A DNA stretch of 64,000 nt from Polymorphobacter_B sp038225475 (GTDB taxonomy: Bacteria > Pseudomonadota > Alphaproteobacteria > Sphingomonadales > Sphingomonadaceae). Location of the stretch: the NCBI GenBank assembly GCA_038225475.1, contig JBBRRA010000002.1, positions 124,001 through 188,000 of the forward strand, written 5' to 3'. Numbering within the stretch: position 1 is the stretch's first letter; every line of letters starts with the position of its first letter. A program made the position numbers and the translations under genes. Below, piece by piece: positions 16,539 to 24,698 of this stretch. The notes below the pieces were generated by a model that saw nothing but the letters and a program-made list of their open reading frames with translations, made no database searches and had not been told where the DNA came from.

Positions 16539-16563
16539 GGAACCCGGCGCAGGCTGGGCCGTT
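16539..16563 (+). promoter_or_regulatory. EcfG-dependent promoter for the first entericidin-like gene
   Basis: GGAAC at 16539-16543, 16 bases, then CGTT at 16560-16563: an exact consensus match. It lies 110 bp upstream of the ATG at 16674 and directs transcription into the tandem lipoprotein genes, putting them in the general stress regulon. Confidence 0.75.
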
Positions 16564-16673
16564 ATGTGATCCGGACAGCGATACTTGCCCCCCGCTCTCG
16601 CTGTTCGTTCCAGAGCCCGGTCGCTTCACCCCCCCGAATGCGGCCGGGCTCATCCGTTACAGGGTAGCCCATC

Positions 16674-16814
16674 ATGCGCACAGTTTTGATCGCGACTTCC
16701 GCCGTTCTCATGCTCGCCGCCTCGGCCTGCAACACCGTCGCAGGTGCCGGCAAGGACGTCAGTTCGGTCGGCAAGGCCACCACGACGGCAGCCAAGGACG
16801 GCGGCGCGAAGTAA
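16674..16814 (+). CDS. ecnB: Entericidin A/B-like small lipoprotein, copy 1
   Basis: A 46-residue protein. A hydrophobic signal (VLIATSAVLMLAASAC) ends in a lipobox with Cys19; the mature part CNTVAGAGKDVSSVGKAT is that of the entericidin family, tiny membrane lipoproteins originally described as a toxin/antidote pair under stationary-phase control. An exact EcfG promoter precedes it. A second copy lies 254 bp downstream in the same orientation and differs by one residue in the mature part, which points to recent duplication or gene conversion. The exact biological role in sphingomonads is unknown. Confidence 0.85.
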   Translation: MRTVLIATSAVLMLAASACNTVAGAGKDVSSVGKATTTAAKDGGAK

Positions 16815-16927
16815 ATCGGTCCAGGTCATCGGCGTGTTGCAACCTGCATTGACAGGCACAACACGTCGGTAGCATCGTTCCTCTCGCGGTTCTTCATTCG
16901 TAGCCGCGACAAAAATGGGGAAAATTG

Positions 16928-17068
16928 ATGCGCAGCACGATCATCATCGCCACGCTCGTCGCCAGCCTCGGCCTCGCCGCCTGCAACACCGTTGCCGGTG
17001 CCGGCAAGGACGTCAGCTCGGTCGGCAAGGCCACCACCAAGGCTGCCAAGGACGGCGGCGCGAAGTAA
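16928..17068 (+). CDS. Entericidin A/B-like small lipoprotein, copy 2
   Basis: A 46-residue twin of the preceding gene. The signal sequence differs (IIIATLVASLGLAAC) but Cys19 and the mature peptide are the same except Lys for Thr near residue 38. DNA from the cysteine codon (16982) to the stop is almost identical to copy 1 (16728 to 16814). No GGAAC-type promoter is visible in the 113 bp spacer, so it may depend on read-through from copy 1 or on another sigma factor. Ends 4 bp from the convergent tatC stop. Confidence 0.83.
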   Translation: MRSTIIIATLVASLGLAACNTVAGAGKDVSSVGKATTKAAKDGGAK

Positions 17069-17072
17069 GCGT

Positions 17073-17864
17073 CTACGGGACGACTACCGGGAGGCGGCGT
17101 GCATCCTTTGCGCGCCGCCGCTCGGTAAACCAGATGCCGATGATCGACAGCTCGTATAAAATGATCAGTGGCCCGGCGAGCAGGCATTGCGACAGCACAT
17201 CGGGCGGCGTCAGCACGGCCGCGATGATGAACGCCCCGACGATCGCATAGCGTCGCCCCTTTTTGAGCTGATCGCGGTTGATGATCCCGGCCCGCTCGAG
17301 CAGCATCAGCAGTACCGGCAGCAGAAAAGCGACGCCGAAGGCGACGATGAACTGCATCACGATCGACAGATAGCCGTCCATCGAGGGCAGCGCCTCCTGC
17401 GACAGCCCCGATCCTGTTCCCGCCGGGCGGACGTTCAGCAGAAACTTGAAGGCAATCGGCGCGACGACATAATAGGCCAGCGCCGCGCCGCAGGTGAACA
17501 ACAGCGGCGTCGCCAGCATGAACGGCAGGAACGCGCGCTTTTCATTCTTGTACAGTCCGGGCGCGACGAACGCCCACAGCTGCGATGCGATCACCGGAAA
17601 CGCCAACACGAAGGCGGCGAACGCGGCGACTTTGATTTCGACGAAAAACGCCTCGTACAATTTGGTATAGATCAGCTTGCCGTGCACGCCCGGCCCATAG
17701 GCATGGACCAGCGGCTGCACCAGAAACCCGAAGATCCGGCCGGTTTGCGTATAGGCGATGCCGAACGCAACGAGCAGAGCGGCAAAACTGATCAGCAGGC
17801 GTTTCCGCAGCTCGATCAAATGCTCCATCAACGGAGCTTTGCTGTCGTCGATATCGCCGATCAT
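17073..17864 (-). CDS. tatC: Twin-arginine translocase subunit TatC
   Basis: A 263-residue polytopic membrane protein that recognises twin-arginine signal peptides and exports folded proteins with TatA and TatB. The N-terminal APLMEHLIELRKRLL and the FYxAL-type helix, six hydrophobic segments and a conserved glutamate in the second half are visible. Start overlaps tatB by 4 bp. Gene order scpA-scpB-tatA-tatB-tatC is common in alphaproteobacteria. Confidence 0.96.
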   Translation of the reverse strand: MIGDIDDSKAPLMEHLIELRKRLLISFAALLVAFGIAYTQTGRIFGFLVQPLVHAYGPGVHGKLIYTKLYEAFFVEIKVAAFAAFVLAFPVIASQLWAFVAPGLYKNEKRAFLPFMLATPLLFTCGAALAYYVVAPIAFKFLLNVRPAGTGSGLSQEALPSMDGYLSIVMQFIVAFGVAFLLPVLLMLLERAGIINRDQLKKGRRYAIVGAFIIAAVLTPPDVLSQCLLAGPLIILYELSIIGIWFTERRRAKDARRLPVVVP

Positions 17865-18196
17865 GGCAGCGGTGCCGGGTGCGGCGGCGCTGCCGCCGGG
17901 TCAGGCACCGGTGCAGGCGGCGGTAGCATCGATTGTGCAGCGGGATCGGGGACCGGCGCAGGCGCGGTTGCCGCCATGATGTCGGCGTTCTGCTGCGCCC
18001 ACTGCTTTTGCATCTCCTCGAGCTCGGCCTCGCGCATCATCGTGTCGAAGCCCGAGCGCAGGTGACGCGACATGGCGCGGCCCTTGCCGACCCAGCCGCC
18101 AACGGTGCGCATGACGCGCGGTAAATCCTTCGGGCCGATCACCACCAGCGCGACCAGCGCGATCAGCAGGAATTCCGACGAGTCGATTCCGAACAC
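17861..18196 (-). CDS. tatB: Twin-arginine translocase subunit TatB
   Basis: A 111-residue protein with an N-terminal membrane helix and the family start FGIDSSEFLLIALVALVVIGPKDLP, in which the conserved glutamate and GPKDLP hinge are visible. An amphipathic helix follows, then a Pro/Ala-rich tail of about 35 residues with repeated PAPVPDPAA. TatB forms the receptor complex with TatC. It lies 3 bp after tatA and overlaps tatC. Confidence 0.94.
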   Translation of the reverse strand: MFGIDSSEFLLIALVALVVIGPKDLPRVMRTVGGWVGKGRAMSRHLRSGFDTMMREAELEEMQKQWAQQNADIMAATAPAPVPDPAAQSMLPPPAPVPDPAAAPPHPAPLP

Positions 18197-18199
18197 GGA

Positions 18200-18430
18200 T
18201 TACGCCCGCGGGACCTCGTCGCGCACCGGGGTCGCGAGCGGCGGCGCAGCCGTGATCTGCGGCGGCACCGGCGGCGTCGCGGGACGCGCGTCATCGTCCG
18301 CCAGCCCCTTTTTGAAGCTGTTGATGCCCTTGGCAAAATCACCCATCAGGTCCGAAATCCGCCCCCGCCCGAACAGCAGCATGACGACGAGGATAACGAT
18401 GACCCAGTGAAACAGGTTCAAACCGCCCAT
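18200..18430 (-). CDS. tatA: Twin-arginine translocase subunit TatA
   Basis: A 76-residue pore-forming Tat component: one membrane helix (FHWVIVILVVMLLFGRGRIS), the hinge, then an amphipathic helix (LMGDFAKGINSFKKGL) with the FKKG motif diagnostic of TatA. The ATG at 18430 is chosen over a TTG nine bases upstream. It sits 43 bp after scpB and 3 bp before tatB. Confidence 0.95.
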   Translation of the reverse strand: MGGLNLFHWVIVILVVMLLFGRGRISDLMGDFAKGINSFKKGLADDDARPATPPVPPQITAAPPLATPVRDEVPRA

Positions 18431-18473
18431 GATCCGCAAACTCCCAATGTCACCAGCAGTACAGATGGTGCGT

Positions 18474-19079
18474 CTATGCGCCGGTTTCTACTCGCTCGAT
18501 ACTATCTTCGCCAGTCCGATCCCCCGGCCCGAGCGGCAACCCCGGTTCGAGCGGCGACTGGGCATCGAGCAACCCGGCCGCCTTCAAGTCCGCCAGCCCC
18601 GGCAGGTCGCGGCGATGGCCCAGCCCGAAATCGGCCAGAAATGCCGGCGTCGTCGCAAATTGCAGCGGGCGGCCGGGGGTTTCGCGGCGCCCGGCGGGGC
18701 GCACCCACCCGGCCTCCATCAGCACGTCGAGTGTTCCCGCCGACACCCCGACACCGCGGATATCTTCGATTTCGGCGCGCGTCACGGGTTCATGATAGGC
18801 GACGATTGCCAGCGTCTCGACAGCGGCGCGCGACAATTTCCGCGGCGCATCACGCTCGGCTGCGAGCAGATGCGCCAGGTCCGGTGCGGTCTGGAACAGC
18901 CAGCGCCCGCCGCGCAGCACCAGATTGATCCCGCGCGGCGCATAGCTTTCGGCAAGCTCGGCAAGCAGCGCGTCGACGTCGGCATTCTCGCTCAGATGGC
19001 GCACAATTTCGGCGGGCGTTAGCGGCGTACTCGCGGCGAACAGTACCGCCTCGAGTTCGCGCAGGGCATCGCTGTTCAT
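18474..19079 (-). CDS. scpB: Segregation and condensation protein ScpB
   Basis: A 201-residue winged-helix kleisin-associated subunit of the SMC-ScpAB condensin. Recognisable motifs: LEAVLFAASTPLTPAEI at the N-terminus, VETLAIVAYHEPVTRAEIE and IRGVGVSAGTLDVLMEAGWV in the second winged helix. The ATG at 19079 is in the 10 bp gap after scpA; a longer upstream frame is spurious. The C-terminal 35 residues are Pro/Gly-rich and likely disordered. Confidence 0.93.
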   Translation of the reverse strand: MNSDALRELEAVLFAASTPLTPAEIVRHLSENADVDALLAELAESYAPRGINLVLRGGRWLFQTAPDLAHLLAAERDAPRKLSRAAVETLAIVAYHEPVTRAEIEDIRGVGVSAGTLDVLMEAGWVRPAGRRETPGRPLQFATTPAFLADFGLGHRRDLPGLADLKAAGLLDAQSPLEPGLPLGPGDRTGEDSIERVETGA

Positions 19080-19089
19080 GCGCGGCAGT

Positions 19090-19842
19090 TCATGCGCGCA
19101 CCCGCAGCAGCAGCGGCGCGAACGCCTCTGCCTGCGACAGGTCGGCACGCCCCAGCCGCGCCAGTTCGAGTGCCGCGGCAAAGCTGCTGGCCAGCGCCGA
19201 TCGGCGATACTCCTCGTCCGGCGCATCGGGCAGGAAGCGCGCCAGTTCGGTCCAGCCGACGGCGCTGCCGAGCAGCCGCCCAAGTCGCTCGATCGCCTCG
19301 TCGAGCGCGAATACCGCGCGCCGCCGCACCGCATAGGCCGGGCGGTCGGTGCGCGCCCGGATGGCACCATAAGCGCTCAGCACGTCGAACAAAGTGCAGA
19401 CATAGCGCGCGCGCACCGTGGCGCGCAGCCCCTCGGGCGCGGCGCGGCGGAACGTGTCGCGCCGGTGCCGCGGCTGCGCCATCAACCGCGCGCCTGCATC
19501 GCGCATCGCGTCGAGCCGCTGCAATTGCCACTGCAGCTTCATGGCCAACTCGTGCGGATCGGGGTCGGCGAGCGGGTCGGGCGGCAGCAGCAGGCATGAT
19601 TTGAGATAGGCGAGCCACGCCGCCATCACGAGGTAATCGGCAGCCAATTCGAGCCGCAGCGCCCGCGCATCGGCGACGAACGCCAGATATTGATCGACCA
19701 GCGCGAGGATCGAGATTTGCGCCAGATCGACGCGCTGCGACCGCGCCAGTGTCAGCAACAGGTCGAGTGGCCCCTCCCAACTGCCCAGCGCGAGCGTCAG
19801 CACCGCAGGCGCGTCGCGCGGCGGGGCGTCTGCTCCGGTCAC
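19090..19842 (-). CDS. scpA: Segregation and condensation protein ScpA (kleisin)
   Basis: A 250-residue kleisin that bridges SMC heads. The N-terminal motif GSWEGPLDLLLTLARSQRVD and LVMAAWLAYLKSCLLLP are family hallmarks; the C-terminal helix closes the ring. GTG start overlaps nagZ by 4 bp (GTGA). Followed by scpB after 10 bp. Confidence 0.94.
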   Translation of the reverse strand: MTGADAPPRDAPAVLTLALGSWEGPLDLLLTLARSQRVDLAQISILALVDQYLAFVADARALRLELAADYLVMAAWLAYLKSCLLLPPDPLADPDPHELAMKLQWQLQRLDAMRDAGARLMAQPRHRRDTFRRAAPEGLRATVRARYVCTLFDVLSAYGAIRARTDRPAYAVRRRAVFALDEAIERLGRLLGSAVGWTELARFLPDAPDEEYRRSALASSFAAALELARLGRADLSQAEAFAPLLLRVRA

Positions 19843-20843
19843 CCCAGCAGCGCCAGCATTTCATCGCGCCGCGCCGTGACATCGTCGAAGTCGGCAGGCT
19901 TCGGCGTGATCGCCCACAGCATCGCGGCGGCGAGCCGCTGTTCGGCCGCCGCGCTGATCGGCGGCACCACGGCGACGATTTCCGCCATTTCGGCGAAGTC
20001 ACCCGAACAGTGCAGCGCGATATCGCAGCCCGCCTGCAACGACCCGAGCGCGCGCGCTGCAAATGTGCCGCCGAGCGCGTGCATGCCGAGGTCATCGGAC
20101 ATCAGCAGCCCGTCGAAACCAATTTCGCCGCGAATGATATCGTGTATCACGACCGGCGATAGCGTCGCGCAGCGGTTGGGATCGAGCGCGGTATAGACGA
20201 CATGTGCGGTCATCGCCATCGGTGCGGCGTTGAGTTTGCGGAACGGCTCGAAGTCGATTTCAAGCGCGGCACGGTCGGCAGTCACGATCGGCAGCGCGAC
20301 ATGGCTGTCGACCAGCGCGCGACCGTGGCCGGGAATATGCTTGATGACGCCGACGACGCCGCCCGCCTGCAACCCGTCGAGCGTCGCCTTGCCCAGCGCG
20401 CTGACCCACATCGGATCGGTCCCGAACGCGCGGTCACCGATGATGTCATGCCCGGTATCGGTGCGCACGTCGATCAGCGGGGCGCAGTCGACGGTGATAC
20501 CGGCGGCACGCAAGGTCAGCGCCAGTGCCAGCGCGTTGAGCCGCGCCGCCTCGATCGCGGTGATCGGCGCGCGGTCGTATAGTGCGCCAAAGCGGTCGGC
20601 GGCCGGAAACAGTGGCCAATGCGGCGGCTGCAACCGCGCGACACGCCCGCCCTCCTGATCGATCAGGATCGGCAGGTCGCGATCGGCAAGTTCGCGCAGG
20701 CTGTCGGTCAGTGCTAGCAATTGCTCGGGATCGGTGCAGTTACGCTTGAACAGGATATAGCCCGCCGGATCGGCGGCGCGGAACAGCGCACGCTCGTCGT
20801 CGGTAAGCACCGGACCCGACAGGCCGATGAACAACGGGGTCAT
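19839..20843 (-). CDS. nagZ: Beta-N-acetylhexosaminidase (NagZ, GH3)
   Basis: A 334-residue cytosolic GH3 enzyme that removes GlcNAc from anhydro-muropeptides in peptidoglycan recycling. The GH3 NagZ signatures are present: DQEGGRVARL, KHIPGHGRALVDSH (catalytic His) and LMSDDLGMHAL with the nucleophile Asp. Length is standard. It lies 13 bp downstream of the SPOR-domain gene and overlaps scpA. Confidence 0.95.
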   Translation of the reverse strand: MTPLFIGLSGPVLTDDERALFRAADPAGYILFKRNCTDPEQLLALTDSLRELADRDLPILIDQEGGRVARLQPPHWPLFPAADRFGALYDRAPITAIEAARLNALALALTLRAAGITVDCAPLIDVRTDTGHDIIGDRAFGTDPMWVSALGKATLDGLQAGGVVGVIKHIPGHGRALVDSHVALPIVTADRAALEIDFEPFRKLNAAPMAMTAHVVYTALDPNRCATLSPVVIHDIIRGEIGFDGLLMSDDLGMHALGGTFAARALGSLQAGCDIALHCSGDFAEMAEIVAVVPPISAAAEQRLAAAMLWAITPKPADFDDVTARRDEMLALLG

Positions 20844-20856
20844 CAGCGCGCCCTTC

Positions 20857-21684
20857 CTATTTCGCGATCAGACACGCATCGCCTGCCGCGGTCAGCGCCG
20901 CGCAGACCGCTGCGGGGCTGCCGCTGCCGCTGGCGCGCAACCGAAACAACGTCGCGCCGTCGCGGTCGAGCGGCGTGATCCGGTGCTGGAACCCGGCGAG
21001 CTCGGCATGGCGCGCGCTGACCCGCGTCCATGCCGCCTCGGCCTTGGCCTCGGTCGAAAAAGCGCCGAGCTGGACCGCAGCAGTGCCGGTGGCGGGTCTC
21101 GCGACGGCTGGCGCGACCGGCTTCGCCTCGGACAGCACCGGCTTCGGGACCGCAACCGGCTTTGGCGCGGGCGCAGGCGCAGGCTTTGGTATCGGCGCAG
21201 CCTTTGGCGCGGGCAGTTCGACTTCGGCGACCGGCTTCGGCGGCGGTGCAACCGGTGCAATCGCGGCGGGCAGCAGGTCCTTCGGCGCCCCGACGGCCGG
21301 CGCTGCGGTCGGGCGCGCCAGCGGTTCCTCGGGGGCCTTGCTCGGATCGATCGTGCCGCTGGGGTCGCTGCCGGTGCCGGCGGAATAGATCGTCTGGTCG
21401 GTGCCTTCGACCGCGAGGCCGCCGGGGTTGGCGGGCTGCGTCTTGTACGGCCCCGGATCGGCGGCAATCAGCGGCGCATCCTCGGCACGGACCACGCCGA
21501 TGTTGCTGCCGCTGCTCTTCTTGCCCGACACGATGACGTACAGCCCGACGGCAACGAGCGCCGCCAGCAGCGCAAATATCGCGACGCCGCCGAACAGCCG
21601 CCCGCGCGGCACCAGCGTCACGCTGCGCGGTTCGGAGACGCCCTCCGCCAGCCAAGGTGCATCGTCATCGGTATCGCGCGCCAT
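20857..21684 (-). CDS. SPOR-domain cell-envelope protein
   Basis: A 275-residue bitopic protein: about 30 cytoplasmic residues, a transmembrane helix (VAIFALLAALVAVGLYVIV), a long Pro/Ala/Lys-rich linker (repeated PKPAPAPAPKPV-type segments) and a C-terminal SPOR domain (AVQLGAFSTEAKAEAAWTRV). SPOR domains bind denuded glycan strands at the division septum. Start overlaps the argS stop by one base. Position between argS and nagZ is a conserved alphaproteobacterial arrangement. Confidence 0.92.
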   Translation of the reverse strand: MARDTDDDAPWLAEGVSEPRSVTLVPRGRLFGGVAIFALLAALVAVGLYVIVSGKKSSGSNIGVVRAEDAPLIAADPGPYKTQPANPGGLAVEGTDQTIYSAGTGSDPSGTIDPSKAPEEPLARPTAAPAVGAPKDLLPAAIAPVAPPPKPVAEVELPAPKAAPIPKPAPAPAPKPVAVPKPVLSEAKPVAPAVARPATGTAAVQLGAFSTEAKAEAAWTRVSARHAELAGFQHRITPLDRDGATLFRLRASGSGSPAAVCAALTAAGDACLIAK

Positions 21685-23408
21685 CAGCGCATTTCCTCGA
21701 CCGGCTCGACGCCCATCACGGCGAGTCCGTTGCGGATAACTTGGCCTACCGCGCGCGCCAACGCCAGCCGTGCCGCGGTCAACGACGCATCATTTTCGAT
21801 CACGAAGCGCCGCGATGGATCGTCGTTGCCGCGGTTCCACAACGCATGGAAGGCAGCGGCAAGGTCATTCAGGTAAAATGCGATCCGGTGCGGCTCGTTT
21901 GCCGCTGCCGCCGCCTCGACGGTGCGCGGCCATTGCGCGGCGAGCTTGACCAGCGCCAGCTCCTCGTCGTCGAGCCGCGCGAGGTCGGCGTCGGGCAGCG
22001 TCATCCCTGCATCGGCAGCGCGGCGCTGGACCGAATGGATGCGCGCATGCGCATATTGGACATAGAACACCGGGTTTTCGCGCGACTGCTCGACGACCTT
22101 GGCGAAATCGAAATCGAGCTGCGTGTCCGACCGCTTGGTCAGCATCATGAAGCGCACGACATCCTTGCCGACTTCGCGCACGACATCGGCCAGCGTCACG
22201 AACGACCCCGACCGCTTCGACATCTTGACCGGCTCGCCGGCACGGAACAGCCGGACCATCTGGACGATCTTCACATCGAGCGCGACTTGTCCGTCCGACA
22301 GCGCCTTGACCGCCGCCTGCATGCGCTTGACGTAGCCGCCGTGGTCGGCCCCAAACATGTCGACGAGCGCGGTGAACCCGCGCGTCAGCTTGTCGTAATG
22401 ATAGGCGACGTCGCCGGCGAAATAGGTCCAGCTACCGTCCGATTTCTTGAGCGCCCGGTCGCTGTCGTCGCCGAACTGCGTCGCCCGGAACAACGTCTGC
22501 GGACGCGGTTCCCAGTCGTCCGCCGCCTCACCTTTCGGCGCTTCGAGGACGCCTTCGTAGATCAGGCCTTTGGCATCGAGCGCCGCCAGCGCGCGCGCGA
22601 CCGCATCGCCGAGCCCAGCTTCGGAAAAGAACAGGTCATGATGGATGCCGAGCAGCGCGAGATCGGCGCGGATCAGGTCCATCATCAGTGCGACCGTCCG
22701 TGACCGGAACAGCGTCAGCCATTCGGCCTCGGGCGATGCGACATACCGGTCGCCGAACGCGTCCGCCAGCGCTTGGCCCACCGGCACCAGATAGTCGCCG
22801 GGATAAAACCCCTCGGGGATCACCACGGTTTCCCCCAGCGCCTCGCGGTACCGCAGGTGCGCCGAGCGCGCGAGCGTGTCGACCTGCCCGCCGGCATCGT
22901 TGATGTAATATTCGCGTGTCACGTCGAAGCCCGAATAGGCGAGCAAGCTTGCCAGCGCGTCGCCGACCACCGCACCCCGGCAATGCCCCATGTGCATCGG
23001 ACCGGTCGGGTTCGCCGAGACATATTCGACGTTGATCCGCTTGCCCTGCCCCATCGCAGAACGACCATAGTCGGGCCCGGCGGCAAGGATCGTGCGCAGC
23101 TCGTTGCGCCACACATCGGGCTTCAAGCGGATGTTGAGGAACCCCGGCCCGGCGACTTCGGCCTCGGCGACCTCGGGCAGGCGCGCCAGATATTGCGCGA
23201 TGCCCGTCGCGATCGTCCGCGGGTGGACCCCGGCGGGCTTGGCCAGCACCATCGCGGCGTTGGTCGACAGGTCGCCGTTCGCGGCATCGCGCGGCGGCTC
23301 GACGGTGACCGCCGCCGTGCTCAGCCCGCCCGGCAGGTCACCGGCGGCAACCAGCCCGGCCAGCGCCTCGGCAACGTGCGCGGCGTAACGATGGTATAAT
23401 GTGGTCAA
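21684..23408 (-). CDS. argS: Arginyl-tRNA synthetase
   Basis: A 574-residue class I synthetase. The HIGH-like motif is HMGHCRGAVVGD preceded by NVEYVSANPTGPM. The KMSKS-like loop is KMSKRSGSFVTL. The C-terminal DALR anticodon-binding domain contains YVQYAHARIHSV. The only suitable start is TTG at 23408 with AGGA six bases upstream. First gene of the argS-SPOR-nagZ-scpAB-tatABC run. The 114 bp before it contain no gene. Confidence 0.96.
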   Translation of the reverse strand: MTTLYHRYAAHVAEALAGLVAAGDLPGGLSTAAVTVEPPRDAANGDLSTNAAMVLAKPAGVHPRTIATGIAQYLARLPEVAEAEVAGPGFLNIRLKPDVWRNELRTILAAGPDYGRSAMGQGKRINVEYVSANPTGPMHMGHCRGAVVGDALASLLAYSGFDVTREYYINDAGGQVDTLARSAHLRYREALGETVVIPEGFYPGDYLVPVGQALADAFGDRYVASPEAEWLTLFRSRTVALMMDLIRADLALLGIHHDLFFSEAGLGDAVARALAALDAKGLIYEGVLEAPKGEAADDWEPRPQTLFRATQFGDDSDRALKKSDGSWTYFAGDVAYHYDKLTRGFTALVDMFGADHGGYVKRMQAAVKALSDGQVALDVKIVQMVRLFRAGEPVKMSKRSGSFVTLADVVREVGKDVVRFMMLTKRSDTQLDFDFAKVVEQSRENPVFYVQYAHARIHSVQRRAADAGMTLPDADLARLDDEELALVKLAAQWPRTVEAAAAANEPHRIAFYLNDLAAAFHALWNRGNDDPSRRFVIENDASLTAARLALARAVGQVIRNGLAVMGVEPVEEMR

Positions 23409-23522
23409 CTTCGGTCCTGGCTGAAAGAGCGACGGCGTGACTTAGCGCGGATCGGTCAGTCCGTCACGCGTGCTTGGGCCTGTATCAGCTTCAGTCGTCG
23501 CTGGATGCTGAGTCGGGCGCGG

Positions 23523-24689
23523 TCAGAAGCTCACCCCCGGCGGCAGCGGCGACGCGCCGACCACGCGCTCGAATTCGCGCAGCGCGAAGCGGTCGGTCAT
23601 GCCGGCAATGAAGTCGGCGATATGGCGCGCCCGCGCCGGTTCTGCCTGCGGCAGCGTCGCAGCCCAGCGTTCGGGCAGCAGCGCTGCCGTGTCGTGATAG
23701 GCCGTGAACAGCCCCGCCACCACCAGTTGCGACGGATCGCGCAGCCGCGCCACGGCGGGCGCACTGTACATCCGCGCGCGCAGGAAGGTCTTGAGCGCCG
23801 CTGCTGCGGTCGCCATCGCGGGCGAAAAGCCGACCAGCGTACGCCCGGCCGCGCGCACGTCGTCGACCGATGCGACCGCACTCCGCTGAATCCGCGCCCG
23901 CGTTTCGATGAGCAAATCATCGACCATCCGCCCGATCTGCTCGCGGACCAGTTCGGGGACCAGCCGCCGCCGCGCGGTAACGCCGGGAAAACGCGCCGTG
24001 ACCGCCGCCCAGCAGGCGGCCGTGAACGGCACTGCGCACAAGTCGTCGATACTGAACAGCCCGGCACGGATGCCATCGTCGAGGTCGTGATTGTCGTACG
24101 CAATATCGTCGGCGGCAGCGGCAACCTGCGCCTCGAGGCTTGCCCAACTGTCGAAGTCGAGGTGCAAGGCCGCGTCGGCCTCGGCCAGCGCCCAGCCCGG
24201 CGCATGGACCGGGCCATTGTGCTTGGCCAGCCCCTCGAGCGTTTCCCAGCAAAGGTTCAGCCCGTCGAAATCGGGATAGCGCTGCTCGAGGTGCGTCACG
24301 ACGCGCAGTGTCTGCGCATTGTGGTCGAACCCGCCATAGTCGGCCATCGCGATCTCGAGCGCGTCCTCGCCCGAATGCCCGAACGGCGGGTGGCCAAGGT
24401 CGTGCGCCAGCGCAATCGCTTCGGTCAAATCCTCGTTGAGCGCCAAGGCGCGCGCCAGCGTCCGCGCGATCTGCGCCACCTCGAGGCTATGCGTCAGGCG
24501 CACCCGGAAATGATCGCCGTCGGGGGCGACGAACACCTGGGTTTTATAGCGCAGGCGGCGGAACGCGCTGCAATGCACAATGCGGTCGCGGTCGCGCTGA
24601 AACGCATCGCGGGTCAGGCTCGCAGCCTGCGGGTAACGGCGGCCGCGCGAGCGTACCGGGTCGGCGGCATAGGGGGCGGTGTCACCCAC
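23523..24689 (-). CDS. dgt: Deoxyguanosinetriphosphate triphosphohydrolase-like HD protein
   Basis: A 388-residue HD-domain dNTP triphosphohydrolase. Metal ligands are visible: HCSAFRRLRYKTQVF, HSLEVAQIARTLA, then HDLGHPPFGHSGE. The family hydrolyses dNTPs to nucleoside and triphosphate and influences dNTP pools. GTG start lies 9 bp after the racemase stop on the same strand; the two are probably co-transcribed though not functionally linked. Length fits the dgt-like clade 2 in alphaproteobacteria. Confidence 0.93.
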   Translation of the reverse strand: MGDTAPYAADPVRSRGRRYPQAASLTRDAFQRDRDRIVHCSAFRRLRYKTQVFVAPDGDHFRVRLTHSLEVAQIARTLARALALNEDLTEAIALAHDLGHPPFGHSGEDALEIAMADYGGFDHNAQTLRVVTHLEQRYPDFDGLNLCWETLEGLAKHNGPVHAPGWALAEADAALHLDFDSWASLEAQVAAAADDIAYDNHDLDDGIRAGLFSIDDLCAVPFTAACWAAVTARFPGVTARRRLVPELVREQIGRMVDDLLIETRARIQRSAVASVDDVRAAGRTLVGFSPAMATAAAALKTFLRARMYSAPAVARLRDPSQLVVAGLFTAYHDTAALLPERWAATLPQAEPARARHIADFIAGMTDRFALREFERVVGASPLPPGVSF

Positions 24690-24698
24690 TGGCTGTGC

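Noticed and set aside
16860..16927. Minus-strand GGAAC at 16880-16876 as an EcfG promoter
   Set aside because: Spacing to the nearest GTT is only 14 bases and no minus-strand gene follows.
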